Of a stretch of DNA of 64,000 nt, positions 9,087 through 18,692 are shown in pieces. Under the pieces are notes generated by a model. That model was not told where the DNA came from. It made no database searches and worked only from the letters and a program-made list of their open reading frames with translations. The stretch comes from Arthrobacter sp. ov118. GTDB lineage: Bacteria; Actinomycetota; Actinomycetes; Actinomycetales; Micrococcaceae. The DNA lies in assembly GCF_900116495.1 (NCBI RefSeq), contig NZ_FPAY01000008.1, forward strand, positions 62,001-126,000. Direction: 5' to 3'. The stretch's first letter is position 1; every line of letters begins with the position of its first letter. A program made the position numbers and the translations under genes.

Positions 9087-10313
9087 TCAGTTGGCGTATT
9101 GGGCCCACGGGATGTTCCAGTCCCCGAAGCCGTCATCGAAGTTGGCGTATTCCCCCTCGGTGTTCACCACCTGAACGACGTCGCCCGTGGTCATGTTGTC
9201 GAACACCCATTTGGCGGCCTCCGGCCCGAGGCCGATGCAGCCGTGGGAGAGGTTCGCCTTGCCGATGTAGGGCATCGCGGACTCAGTGGCCTGGTGGATG
9301 AACTCCCCGCTGGGCGTCAGGCGCGTGGCGTAGTTGACGTCGAGCTGGCCGTAGTAGGCCGGATCTCCCGGTTTCAGCCCGATGGTGGAGGCGTCCATGT
9401 GCTCCACCAGGTGCTTCTCCATGAACACCAGGAAGCCCCTGGCCGAGGGGAACCTCGTGTCGCCCATGGTCGCCGGCCACTGCCCCGCCGGCCGGTCATT
9501 AACCTTGACCGAGAACGTATGGGCCTTGGCGTCGGCCACCGCCACCTTCTTATCCCCGATGTGGATGGTCACGGTCTTGTTGAAGTTGCCGACCTGCCCT
9601 TTGCCCAGCTCGACGCCGAACATCTTCATGTCCATGGTGATGGTGCTGTTGGCGGCCCAGAAGTTCTGCGGCCGGTACCTCACGGTGTTGTTGTTGAACC
9701 AGTGGAAATCACCGGTCTGGCCGGAAGTCGAGGTGACCTTGATGGCTTTTTCGACGGCGTTCCGGTTCAGGACCGGTTCGCTGAAGGTGATCTGCAGGGG
9801 TTGGGCGACGCCCACCTTCATGCCGTCCAGGGGGTAAATCGCGGCATCGGCCTCGTTGGCGGTGGAGACGGTCGTGAACGCGCGGGTGTTGTGGGTTTGG
9901 CGTCCGGCGTCGTCCACCACGGAGTACGTGAAGTTGTAGCGTGTGTTGAACTTGAGGTCGCCGGAGGAGGTCCAGGCGGCTCCGTCCGCGCTCTGGGTGC
10001 CGTCGATGGTGCTGCCGTCATCGCTGGTCAGGGCCACCCGCTCGATGTGCCCGTGCTTCACCTTGAGGGAAACCGGGGCCGCGGGGTTGACCTGCTGGGC
10101 GCCGTCGGCCGGGGCGGCGTCCAGCTCCGCGGGAGCCACCACCGGAACGGCCAGGCCCGGCGTCGTCCGGGCCGGCGAACCTGCCTCGGAGGAAATGGCC
10201 GCCTGGGCCAGCCCCGGGGCCGCCGCGGCGAAGGCCCCGCCGCCGGCCGCCAGGGCGCAGACCACTGCCAGCAGGGCGATTTTGCGGCCGCTACTCCAGG
10301 TTTTCACGGCCAT
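9087..10313 (-). CDS. L,D-transpeptidase with Ig-like domains (LdtMt2-like)
   Basis: Exported peptidoglycan-remodelling enzyme expected to form 3-3 cross-links. From the ATG at 10313 the 408-residue product starts with a signal anchor (about residues 10-30, KIALLAVVCALAAGGGAF). Two immunoglobulin-like segments follow (about 60-230), then a YkuD catalytic domain with the SHGCIGL motif (His357, Cys359; most relatives have SHGCIRL). The order and size resemble mycobacterial LdtMt2, but no lipobox is present. I chose this ATG because the frame upstream encodes nothing signal-like and because a leaderless mini-ORF ends on it. Confidence 0.87.
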   Translation of the reverse strand: MAVKTWSSGRKIALLAVVCALAAGGGAFAAAAPGLAQAAISSEAGSPARTTPGLAVPVVAPAELDAAPADGAQQVNPAAPVSLKVKHGHIERVALTSDDGSTIDGTQSADGAAWTSSGDLKFNTRYNFTYSVVDDAGRQTHNTRAFTTVSTANEADAAIYPLDGMKVGVAQPLQITFSEPVLNRNAVEKAIKVTSTSGQTGDFHWFNNNTVRYRPQNFWAANSTITMDMKMFGVELGKGQVGNFNKTVTIHIGDKKVAVADAKAHTFSVKVNDRPAGQWPATMGDTRFPSARGFLVFMEKHLVEHMDASTIGLKPGDPAYYGQLDVNYATRLTPSGEFIHQATESAMPYIGKANLSHGCIGLGPEAAKWVFDNMTTGDVVQVVNTEGEYANFDDGFGDWNIPWAQYAN

Positions 10314-10342
10314 CACAGGACCCGGCCATTTCCATACGTCAT
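10313..10342 (-). CDS. Leaderless mini-ORF overlapping the L,D-transpeptidase start
   Basis: ATG at 10342 opens a 9-codon ORF (MTYGNGRVL). Its TGA (10315-10313) overlaps the transpeptidase ATG as TGATG. The ATG lies exactly 6 bases after a TATGCT box (10354-10349), so the transcript would begin on this ATG and the main gene would be reached by termination-reinitiation. No Shine-Dalgarno sequence precedes the main gene. Expression of the peptide is inferred only. Confidence 0.5.
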   Translation of the reverse strand: MTYGNGRVL

Positions 10343-10348
10343 CTTGCC

Positions 10349-10354
10349 AGCATA
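10349..10354 (-). promoter_or_regulatory. -10 box upstream of the mini-ORF and L,D-transpeptidase
   Basis: TATGCT followed by 6 bases and the mini-ORF ATG at 10342. Confidence 0.55.
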
Positions 10355-10431
10355 AGCGAGTTAGCTTGGAAGCCCGGACCGATTCGACCACGATCCGGTT
10401 ACAAAAGGGACGCCAAAACGGTCACAACATA

Positions 10432-10459
10432 AGGGCCCCGGGACTTCGTCCGGGGCCCT
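10432..10459 (-). terminator. Rho-independent terminator after ahcY
   Basis: A GC-rich hairpin (arms AGGGCCCCGG and CCGGGGCCCT) starts 11 bases after the ahcY stop. In the minus direction it is followed by TTATGTTGT. Confidence 0.8.
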
Positions 10460-10469
10460 CGGAGGGTTC

Positions 10470-11957
<1,488 letters not shown>

Positions 11958-12051
11958 GTGAATCCTTTGTTGTGGCCGTGCTTTGCGTGTCTGGAGTTGG
12001 GAAATCCCACGGCTACGCCGTCAGGGATTGCCGGGCTGTGCCTGCGGGGTG

Positions 12052-12390
12052 TTATTCGGCTGCGTGGCGCGGGCTGGCGTCGTTCGGCGCTGTGTCCGTC
12101 GGCGCTGTGTCGTTCGGCGCTGTGTCCGTCGGCGCTGTGTCGTTCGGCGCTGTGTCGTTCGGCGCTGTGTCGTTCTCGCCGCCGTCGTGCTGGTCAGAGC
12201 GGGCCGCCGTGGCGGCGGGCAGGAGTTCCGGCGGCAGCAGCAGCGGAATGCCGTCCTCGATCCGGTACCGCAGCTTGTTCCCGGAGTCGTCTGCCGTGAC
12301 GGTGACGAGCTCATCGCCGTCCTGCGCCAGGCCGGACCCGGTGACGGGGCATCGCAGGACAGACAAGAGTTCGGGGCTGAGCTTGGGCAT
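12052..12390 (-). CDS. Trm112-family small protein with repetitive tail
   Basis: The N-terminal ~60 residues match the Trm112/YcaR zinc-ribbon-like family (LSPELLSVLRCPVTGSGL, then YRIEDGIPLLLPPE). Members activate methyltransferases or act as small accessory proteins. The CPVTG spelling with a single cysteine is typical for actinobacteria. The last ~45 residues are an acidic NDTAP/TDTAP repeat made by a 15 bp minisatellite. I place the start at the ATG at 12390, with GGGAG about 8-9 bases upstream; the GTG at 12399 abuts the Shine-Dalgarno sequence and is less likely. It lies just upstream of ahcY, 94 bases away, in the same direction. Confidence 0.8.
   Translation of the reverse strand: MPKLSPELLSVLRCPVTGSGLAQDGDELVTVTADDSGNKLRYRIEDGIPLLLPPELLPAATAARSDQHDGGENDTAPNDTAPNDTAPTDTAPNDTAPTDTAPNDASPRHAAE
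12076..12180. repeat. 15 bp coding minisatellite, seven units
   Basis: Seven units of TGTGTCGTTCGGCGC or close variants (TGTGTCCGTCGGCGC alternates) run without gaps from 12076. On the minus strand they encode the Asp-Thr-Ala-Pro-Asn pentapeptide repeat at the C-terminus of the Trm112-like protein. Confidence 0.95.
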
Positions 12391-12474
12391 GATGAACACT
12401 CCCTGAGGGGCGCCGCGGAAGGCGCCGGTGGCTTACGGCTTTTTGCAGTTTCCACCCTACCGCCAGTTGGCGCC

Positions 12475-12864
12475 TTAGGACGGTTCGCGAAGGACGCGCA
12501 GGTGCCCGCGGCGGGTGCCCTCGGCCGGGGCCGGGGCCTCCAGAGCCGGGTGCAGGGTGCGCTGCCCCTTGGCCGGGTCCGCCGCGGCGGGACGGGAGGC
12601 CGCCTCGCGGACGGCGTTGGCGAGGGCCAGGAGATCGTCCGGGCCTGGGCCGGGCGGCGTCGCCGGCATCGCCAGGCGCATGACTTCCCATCCGCGCGGT
12701 ACGGTCAGGGATTCAGCGTGCTGCTCGCACAAGTCATAGCAGTGCGGTTCGGCGTAGGTGGCAAGCGGGCCAAGGACGGCGGTGGAGTCGGCGTAAACGT
12801 ACGTCAAAGTGGCCACCGCAGTATTGCGGCAGGCAGACCTCGAACACAGACGAATTGCACCCAC
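12475..12864 (-). CDS. DUF3499 family protein
   Basis: Small actinobacteria-specific protein of about 129 residues. Four cysteines in LCSRSACRN and HCYDLCEQH suggest a metal-binding knuckle. The block ATLTYVYADSTAVLGPLATY is the family hallmark. The C-terminal 50 residues are variable and Ala/Pro-rich. The GTG at 12864 gives a start just before the conserved AIRLCSR; the frame is open further upstream to 12954 but that part is not family-like. GGAGGGGGAG lies 14 bases upstream and a TAGTCT box 8 bases upstream. The function is unknown. The block DUF3499-metallopeptidase-whiB is conserved in actinobacteria. Confidence 0.85.
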   Translation of the reverse strand: MGAIRLCSRSACRNTAVATLTYVYADSTAVLGPLATYAEPHCYDLCEQHAESLTVPRGWEVMRLAMPATPPGPGPDDLLALANAVREAASRPAAADPAKGQRTLHPALEAPAPAEGTRRGHLRVLREPS

Positions 12865-12971
12865 GACATCACAGACTACTCCCCCTCCGGGCAGGGCCCG
12901 CGCATTGAAACGCCCACAGCCGTGCGACGGCTCGCCGAAGAGTCCATATCGCATAAATCAATCCGCGGGTT

Positions 12972-12977
12972 TAGAGT
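12972..12977 (+). promoter_or_regulatory. -10 box of a leaderless promoter
   Basis: TAGAGT, then exactly 6 bases, then ATG at 12984. Confidence 0.6.
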
Positions 12978-12983
12978 CAACGT

Positions 12984-13535
12984 ATGCAGTCATCGCACCA
13001 CGATTCGGGTTTCACGGTCCGGTTGGCTGACCCCGACGTCCCTCCCACAGGCGCCGGCTCCGCCTCCGACGGCGCACCCTCCACCGGGTCTTCCGTCGGT
13101 GTCCGGGGAAAGCACTTCCGGCAGCGCCGCAGGAACCGGCACGGCCGCGGGCTTCGCGGCGAGCTCATGCTGCCCACGCTGCCGGGCTACCGCACCCGCT
13201 CCGATCGCTTCGACGACCTCGTCCTGGACTCGGCCGAGCGGCTGCACGACATCTGGGGCAAGCCCCTCGACGGCGTCCGCTTCGCCGTTGACGAGATCCC
13301 CCCGGGCCTGGAGCAGCTCGTGGCCGACCACACGCCGGCGCCCATGGGAGCCTTCACCGCCGCCACAGCCGAGGAGGGGCCGGTTATCACGCTGTACCGC
13401 CGGGTGGTGGAGCAGGCGTGCGGAGGCCGGGACGAACTCCAGGACCTGGTACACGACGTCGTCGTGGAGTACACGGCGGAGATGCTTGGCGTGCCGCCGG
13501 AGTCGCTCGACCCGGTATATCGCCGCCGGTACTAG
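12984..13535 (+). CDS. Metallopeptidase-family (Zincin_1-like) protein, degenerate active site
   Basis: A 183-residue protein. About 60 residues are disordered and basic (RQRRRNRHGRG). The folded part starts at RSDRFDDLVLDSAERLHDIW and resembles the actinobacterial branch of the Zincin_1 family, including VRFAVDEIPPG, VITLYRR and the C-terminal LGVPPESLDP. The segment that normally carries HExxH reads DLVHDVVVEYTAEMLG, so only one of the two motif histidines is left. It is probably not a classical zinc protease. The start is fixed by the leaderless box at 12972. It is divergent from DUF3499 and convergent with DUF5719. Confidence 0.75.
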   Translation: MQSSHHDSGFTVRLADPDVPPTGAGSASDGAPSTGSSVGVRGKHFRQRRRNRHGRGLRGELMLPTLPGYRTRSDRFDDLVLDSAERLHDIWGKPLDGVRFAVDEIPPGLEQLVADHTPAPMGAFTAATAEEGPVITLYRRVVEQACGGRDELQDLVHDVVVEYTAEMLGVPPESLDPVYRRRY

Positions 13536-13588
13536 CCGAACCTGGGGGCCGGCCCGGCGGTGACCCCCCGGACCGCCTGGAGCCGGTG

Positions 13589-15250
13589 CTAGTAGCCCAG
13601 GGTGACTGGCACCTGTTGCTGCCCTGCCGCTTCCGGCGCCACCGCCACCGCGGAAATGTCCTGTCTGCCGTCCCTGCCCAGAAGCAACGCCCCGTAGGCG
13701 GGGTCGCCGGCGGCAGACACCACATAGCCGACGAGCGGCGAACCACCCACGTCCGCGGGGACTTTGACGGACACGGTGGTTCCGCCGGCAACGTCTGCGG
13801 TGATGGCGGTCCGAATCTTGCCGTCCTCGGTGATTGGCGTGTAGGAGACGGTCGCCTTGCCCGCGGGTGCGCCGAACACGAGTTGCCGGTCGCCCGTGGC
13901 TGGCACGGCAACAATGTGCTGGCTGCCCAGCCGGGCCGAGGAGGCGGAGAAGCCGACGTCCGCCGCGTCCTCCGATTTCAGTCCCCGCGTGAGCCGGGCA
14001 GTGGCCGCGAAGGAGACATCCGAGCTCGCCGCGACCGTATAGCTGCCGGCCGGCACCCCGGCCAGCGATACCTCGGTGACCGCCCCGGCTTTGGCCGTGA
14101 CCACCCCGCCGCCGGGCAGCGCCTTCTGGCCGTCGCGCCCATACAGCTTGACCTCAACCACGGCGTCGGCTGCCCCGGGGACGGCGATCTCCAGCGCCGG
14201 TCCGGCGTCGGCGAAGCCGGGCTTGGCCGTCAGTGCCGCCAGACCTGCAGGATCCTGGATGTCCAGACCGGACATGACCTGCTGGACCGAGGGCGCGGTG
14301 CCCGGGGTGATGAAGTCGATGCCGCCGGGCGTGAGGCCGCGGAGGAGGCTTTGCTGAATGACCGCAGCAACGGGGCCCCCGGTGCTGCGGACACGCACGC
14401 CGAGCCGTTCCTGTCCGGGTGCGAGCCCGGCCAGGACAATGGAGCGCGTGCTGCCTGGCGCCACGAGCAGGCCCCGGCTTCCGGGGGCCTGGATCTGGCC
14501 CTCGGCACCGTAGAGGTCCAGGCTGACGGTCGCCGGGGTGCTGGAGGCGTTGGCGATGTTCAGGACGGCCGACCGACCGAGGGCCGTGTTCGCGCCGACC
14601 AGCCAGAGATCGTTGCCTGGCTGCTGGCAGGCCGCGGCTGCGGAGCCTTGGAGATCCCCGTCCTCGGCAGCGTAGTCCAGGACTGCTCCGGCGGCTGCCT
14701 GGCGGTTGTCCTGCGCATCGGCGCTGAGGACGCTGACGTCATCCACCGCCTGGCCAGTGACGACGCCGGCGACCAGCACGGGCGTGCGCGGCGCGGGCGC
14801 CGAGGCGGTGGGCGCTGCTGCTCCCTTGGCTATTTCCACGAGCGGGGTGCCCTTGAGCGGGGCGAGCCGGCTGCCGGGAATGGCACCTGCGTTCGAGCCG
14901 AGCACGGCGGCGCTGACGGAGGTCTTCGCTGTGGCAGATTCCGGGCTGAATTGGGGGTCGGTGCCCACCGGTGTGCCTTCGAGCAATCGGGCAGGGCCGG
15001 GGCACACCCCGACGCTGCTTCCGGCCGGCACAGAGGCAACCGGTGCCTCGAGATGCCGGCTGGCGGGGCTTTGCGGTGCCAGTGACGCCGCCGATACGAG
15101 GCCGCCGCCGGCGGCAACGAGGGCGACCGCGGAGAGGATCCCGCCGATCATGCCGGCGCGCGGCACGCCTCGCTTCCGCAGCCCCTTTCCGGGGGTTTCG
15201 GCCCTGGCGGATTCAGCGGCCGGATCGGTGGGGATTTCGCCCTTAGACAT
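13589..15250 (-). CDS. DUF5719 family membrane-anchored extracellular protein
   Basis: The 553-residue product has a short basic cytoplasmic tail, one N-terminal membrane helix (about 33-55, GMIGGILSAVALVAAGGG), and a long extracytoplasmic region rich in Ala, Gly, Val and Pro that is predicted to be beta-rich. It ends in PVTLGY. The family is confined to actinobacteria and always follows the large GT2 protein. Here the ATG overlaps the GT2 stop (ATGTCTAA, 8 bases), so the two are translationally coupled. A role in envelope assembly is inferred from that pairing only. Confidence 0.8.
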   Translation of the reverse strand: MSKGEIPTDPAAESARAETPGKGLRKRGVPRAGMIGGILSAVALVAAGGGLVSAASLAPQSPASRHLEAPVASVPAGSSVGVCPGPARLLEGTPVGTDPQFSPESATAKTSVSAAVLGSNAGAIPGSRLAPLKGTPLVEIAKGAAAPTASAPAPRTPVLVAGVVTGQAVDDVSVLSADAQDNRQAAAGAVLDYAAEDGDLQGSAAAACQQPGNDLWLVGANTALGRSAVLNIANASSTPATVSLDLYGAEGQIQAPGSRGLLVAPGSTRSIVLAGLAPGQERLGVRVRSTGGPVAAVIQQSLLRGLTPGGIDFITPGTAPSVQQVMSGLDIQDPAGLAALTAKPGFADAGPALEIAVPGAADAVVEVKLYGRDGQKALPGGGVVTAKAGAVTEVSLAGVPAGSYTVAASSDVSFAATARLTRGLKSEDAADVGFSASSARLGSQHIVAVPATGDRQLVFGAPAGKATVSYTPITEDGKIRTAITADVAGGTTVSVKVPADVGGSPLVGYVVSAAGDPAYGALLLGRDGRQDISAVAVAPEAAGQQQVPVTLGY

Positions 15251-18200
15251 GCTGGTGTTCCTTACGCAGGGAGCCTTCGTCCCTGGACAGGCCGGTGTTG
15301 GACCGGCGGGCAGGCATGGGCAGGGCCAGGAGAAGGGTCAAACCGATCACGACGGTCTGCGCGATTCCGGCCAGGACGGCCCAAGGCGCCTCGTACCGGA
15401 TGCTCAGCTGGCCGCCTTGGGCGGGCAGCGTGAACGCTTGGGCCCATCCCGACGTCGTGGAGGTCAGGCGGCGGCCGTCAAGCCAGGCGCTCCAGCCCGG
15501 ATCGGCCCGGTCGGCAAGGACCACCAGCCGGCCCTCCGGGCCGGCCGGGATGCTGCCGGCTGCCGAGACTTCCTCCGACGGGAGCAGTCCGAGGGTCGCA
15601 CCGCTGCCGTCCACGACGCGGACCCGGTGGGCGACGTCGGAGGCCTTGATGCCGGGCCCGTCCAGCGGGCTAACCCGCCAGAGCCAGCCGGAGCCCGTCT
15701 GGCCGACGGCGACCAGACCGGGGACCGCGTCCATGCGGCTGGCCGTCAGTTCGGCGCCGGAATCGGCAATGCGAAGCACCACGAAGCCGACGCCGAGGCG
15801 CTCGAGGTCTGCCCGCGGGTCCACGCCCTCGCCGGCCACAATCGTCGCCACAACCCTCCTGAGCGATCCGGCAACGGCGTCGTCATCACGGACCGTCTCC
15901 TGGCCCGGCTCCCCCATGATGCTGCGGGCCGCCGCGATCGTGGACAGGGCGTCCAAGGTGGTGCCGGCGCCGCGCATGAGCGAAGCGTCGAAGCTTCCGT
16001 CCTCGTTGCTGGAGATCAGGAGCGTCCTGGACTGCTCCGGCCCCTCGCCGCGGTCAACCGCCGTCGCGGGCAGCGTCCGGGCCTGGGCCGGCTGGATGAG
16101 CCTGGGGGTACCGAGCCCGGCGGAAACCCCGGCCCCGGCTGCCGGGGTGGCGGGCTGCAGCAGATTTTGCGCGGTCCACACGGCGAACCCGGCAAGCGGA
16201 GCGGCCAGGAGCAGGGCCACGGCGGCGACGGCGGTACCGCGGAGCAGGACCCGCCGGGCCCGTCCCGTACCGGCCACCCGGTCGGCGGCGTCCAGCAGTC
16301 CTTCCGCCGCGATGAGTGCCGCCCCCAGCAGGCCAAAGGCGGCAGCCGAGACGGCGGGCCCGGGAAACGGCGTGACCAGGACACCGGCGCTGGCACCGGA
16401 GGCGACATGCCCGGCGAGCCAGCCGCCGGCCAGCATCAGGACGGCCGCTGCCCACAGGTAGCGCGCGGTCCAGATGCGGCCCGCGAGGACAAGCTTGCGC
16501 GGCATGAACAGGGCGGTGAGAGCCAGCAGCAGCACCGGCAGCCCGAGCAGCAGGGCCAGCACCAGGGCCCACGGCACTCCGGCGGGGCCAGCCGAGCCCG
16601 TTACCGAGCCGCCAAACGCGCTGAGTCCCCAGAGCCCGGCGCCGGCGTCGAAGTTTAGCGGCTGGCCCAGGGCCTGCTGCCACAGCGGGGCGGCGTCAAA
16701 ACCGAGCGGCATGCCGGGGTCGGCCAGGAGCGCCCGAGGCCGGTCCAGTACCGAGAAGGCGAACGGCAGGAACAATGCCAGGCTGGGCAGCAGCGCCCAC
16801 CACACCGTGCGGCCGCGGCGGCCCAGGAGCACGCCGCACCCGGCAATGACGATCATGGACGGCACCAGCAGCGATGGCGCCGCCGCGGTCACCACTGCCA
16901 GCGCGAGGCCCGCCGCTGCAGCGGCTGTCCACGAGGGCGTTCCGTTGATGCCCGGGCGGGCGGCCGGCCTGGGCGTGAGCCGGCGCTGGCCCGGAGCCGG
17001 GACGGCGTGGACACCGTGGCCGGCGGCCGTGCCGGTCGCCCGGAGCAGCGCCAGGACAAGCACCGGGATCAGAACGTGGGCCAGCAAGGCCCCCAGCCGG
17101 CCCTGGTTGAGGGCCACTTGCAGTGCCGGCGCCCCGGCCCAGACCAAGGCGGCGGCCAGGCGCAGTCGCCGGCGCTGGGTCAGGGCACCGGCAGCGAACC
17201 AGGCGCCCAGCGCCGAGAGCGGCATGGCAAGGATCAGCAACCAGCCGACGGCGCCGTTGGCGTCGCCGGCTCCGAGGACTCCCAGCACCCACAGGAGATA
17301 GCCGAAGGGATCGCCGTGACCCGGAAGCCCGGCACCAAGGCTGATCCACCAACTGGAGGCATGGTTCCAGATCGCGGACAGGTGCACGGAAACGGGGATG
17401 AGTGCGCCGCCGGTAACTGCCGGGGCCTGCACGAGGCCCAGCAGTCCGGCCAGCGAGACGGCCGTGGTGATGACTACGGCGAGCAGGGCACCGCCGCCGA
17501 CCCAACCGCGATCCGCAGTGGCGATGGCGGCGAAGTCGTCGGCGTCGCCGGTGGGCTGATCCGCCAGCGGATCTGGGTTGGCAAGGCCGCTGCCGAAGTC
17601 GTCCGCGCCCAGCGCTTCAATCAGGGAGCGCCGGTGGGCCCAGACCTCGCGGCGCGGCGTCTGCAGCCCTTTCATGACGGAGCGACGGACCCGGCGGGTG
17701 CGCGCCGCGTTGCGCCGCCCGCGGACCACTGCTGCCGGGCGGGCCAGCGCCGCAAGAGTTGCCAGCAGTTGCGAGAACCCGTAGCCCGGGTCCTTGACGG
17801 CAATGCTCAAGACGAATTTGAAAAGGCTGCCCAGGAGGGCGCCCGCGGCGTGCAGCGGGACTTTCCAGGCCGCCGCGTGCTTGAGCCGCAGGTGGACTTG
17901 TGCCTTACGCGCGGCGCTCGCGTTGCCCAAGGCGTGGGGACGGTGCGCGACGTGGAACATCTTGGCGCTGGGAACCACCACCACGCGGTGCCCGGCCAGG
18001 CGGTTGCGCCAGCAGAAGTCGACGTCGTCGCCGCTTCCGGGAAGTGCCGGATCGAAGCCGCGGAGTTGCTCCCAGACGTCGCGACGGACCAGCATGCCGG
18101 CGGAATTGACGGCAAAAGTGTCGCTCCGGCCGTCGTACTGGCCCTGGTCGAGCTCGTCGGCCTCAATCAGCGTCAGCCGCTCGGCCCAGCGGCTGGTGGA

Positions 18201-18692
18201 GAGGCCGACGTCGATCAGCCGCCGTTCGGCGTGCCAGTCCAGCTGCTTGCAGCCAGCTACCGTCACCGACGGCGCGCGTTCGACCGCATGGAGGAGTTCG
18301 GCGAGGGCCTCGGGCGCCGGTGCGGCGTCGTCGTGCAGCAGCCAGATCCAGTCCGAGCACCGCCGGGGGCCCGCGTCACCCTCCCCGCCTGCATCGCCGT
18401 TCGGGCCGCCGTTTGAAGTCTCAGGGTCGCCTGCGGGCCACGGCGCGAGGGCCTTGAGACCGGCCAGGACGGCGCCGCCCATGCCGGGCCGGGGCTGGTC
18501 GAAGACCGTGACGTTTGCCTTGCCCAATGCCTGTTCGAGCAGGGCCGCAGAGTGGTCGCCGGAACCGGTGTCGACACCAATGACGGCGTCGGCCGGCCTG
18601 GTTTGGGCCGCCAGTGCCGCAAGGGTCCTAGGGAGAAAATCACCGCCGTCGTGGGAGACCACGACGGCGGTGACTCGTGCTGCTTGAAGAAT
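15243..18692 (-). CDS. Large membrane glycosyltransferase family 2 protein, probable ATT start
   Basis: About 1149 residues. An N-terminal GT2 domain shows VVVSHDGGDFL, ADAVIGVDTGS, WLLHDDAAP (the metal-binding acidic motif) and GSGDDVDFCWRNRLAGH. A membrane domain of more than ten helices follows (about 390-870), then a C-terminal extracytoplasmic segment and a last helix. It probably transfers a sugar to an exported polymer; donor and acceptor are unknown. The first conventional start (GTG 18662) would cut into the first beta strand. Upstream codons read ILQAARVTAV, and an ATT at 18692 shares its A with the whiB stop TAA, 11 bases after AGGAAG. I therefore favour ATT initiation, coupled to whiB. 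Confidence 0.82.
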   Translation of the reverse strand: MLQAARVTAVVVSHDGGDFLPRTLAALAAQTRPADAVIGVDTGSGDHSAALLEQALGKANVTVFDQPRPGMGGAVLAGLKALAPWPAGDPETSNGGPNGDAGGEGDAGPRRCSDWIWLLHDDAAPAPEALAELLHAVERAPSVTVAGCKQLDWHAERRLIDVGLSTSRWAERLTLIEADELDQGQYDGRSDTFAVNSAGMLVRRDVWEQLRGFDPALPGSGDDVDFCWRNRLAGHRVVVVPSAKMFHVAHRPHALGNASAARKAQVHLRLKHAAAWKVPLHAAGALLGSLFKFVLSIAVKDPGYGFSQLLATLAALARPAAVVRGRRNAARTRRVRRSVMKGLQTPRREVWAHRRSLIEALGADDFGSGLANPDPLADQPTGDADDFAAIATADRGWVGGGALLAVVITTAVSLAGLLGLVQAPAVTGGALIPVSVHLSAIWNHASSWWISLGAGLPGHGDPFGYLLWVLGVLGAGDANGAVGWLLILAMPLSALGAWFAAGALTQRRRLRLAAALVWAGAPALQVALNQGRLGALLAHVLIPVLVLALLRATGTAAGHGVHAVPAPGQRRLTPRPAARPGINGTPSWTAAAAAGLALAVVTAAAPSLLVPSMIVIAGCGVLLGRRGRTVWWALLPSLALFLPFAFSVLDRPRALLADPGMPLGFDAAPLWQQALGQPLNFDAGAGLWGLSAFGGSVTGSAGPAGVPWALVLALLLGLPVLLLALTALFMPRKLVLAGRIWTARYLWAAAVLMLAGGWLAGHVASGASAGVLVTPFPGPAVSAAAFGLLGAALIAAEGLLDAADRVAGTGRARRVLLRGTAVAAVALLLAAPLAGFAVWTAQNLLQPATPAAGAGVSAGLGTPRLIQPAQARTLPATAVDRGEGPEQSRTLLISSNEDGSFDASLMRGAGTTLDALSTIAAARSIMGEPGQETVRDDDAVAGSLRRVVATIVAGEGVDPRADLERLGVGFVVLRIADSGAELTASRMDAVPGLVAVGQTGSGWLWRVSPLDGPGIKASDVAHRVRVVDGSGATLGLLPSEEVSAAGSIPAGPEGRLVVLADRADPGWSAWLDGRRLTSTTSGWAQAFTLPAQGGQLSIRYEAPWAVLAGIAQTVVIGLTLLLALPMPARRSNTGLSRDEGSLRKEHQHV

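Noticed and set aside
8112..10355. 747-residue open frame on the plus strand opposite the DUF1461 and L,D-transpeptidase genes
   Set aside because: High GC keeps antisense frames open. The translation has no domain and covers two well-supported genes and their gap.
11958..12051. SAH riboswitch upstream of ahcY
   Set aside because: Only 94 bases separate ahcY from the upstream gene, a normal Shine-Dalgarno sequence is present, and I could not match the SAH aptamer core.
12076..12180. CRISPR-like array
   Set aside because: Units are 15 bp, contiguous, without spacers, and encode an in-frame peptide repeat.
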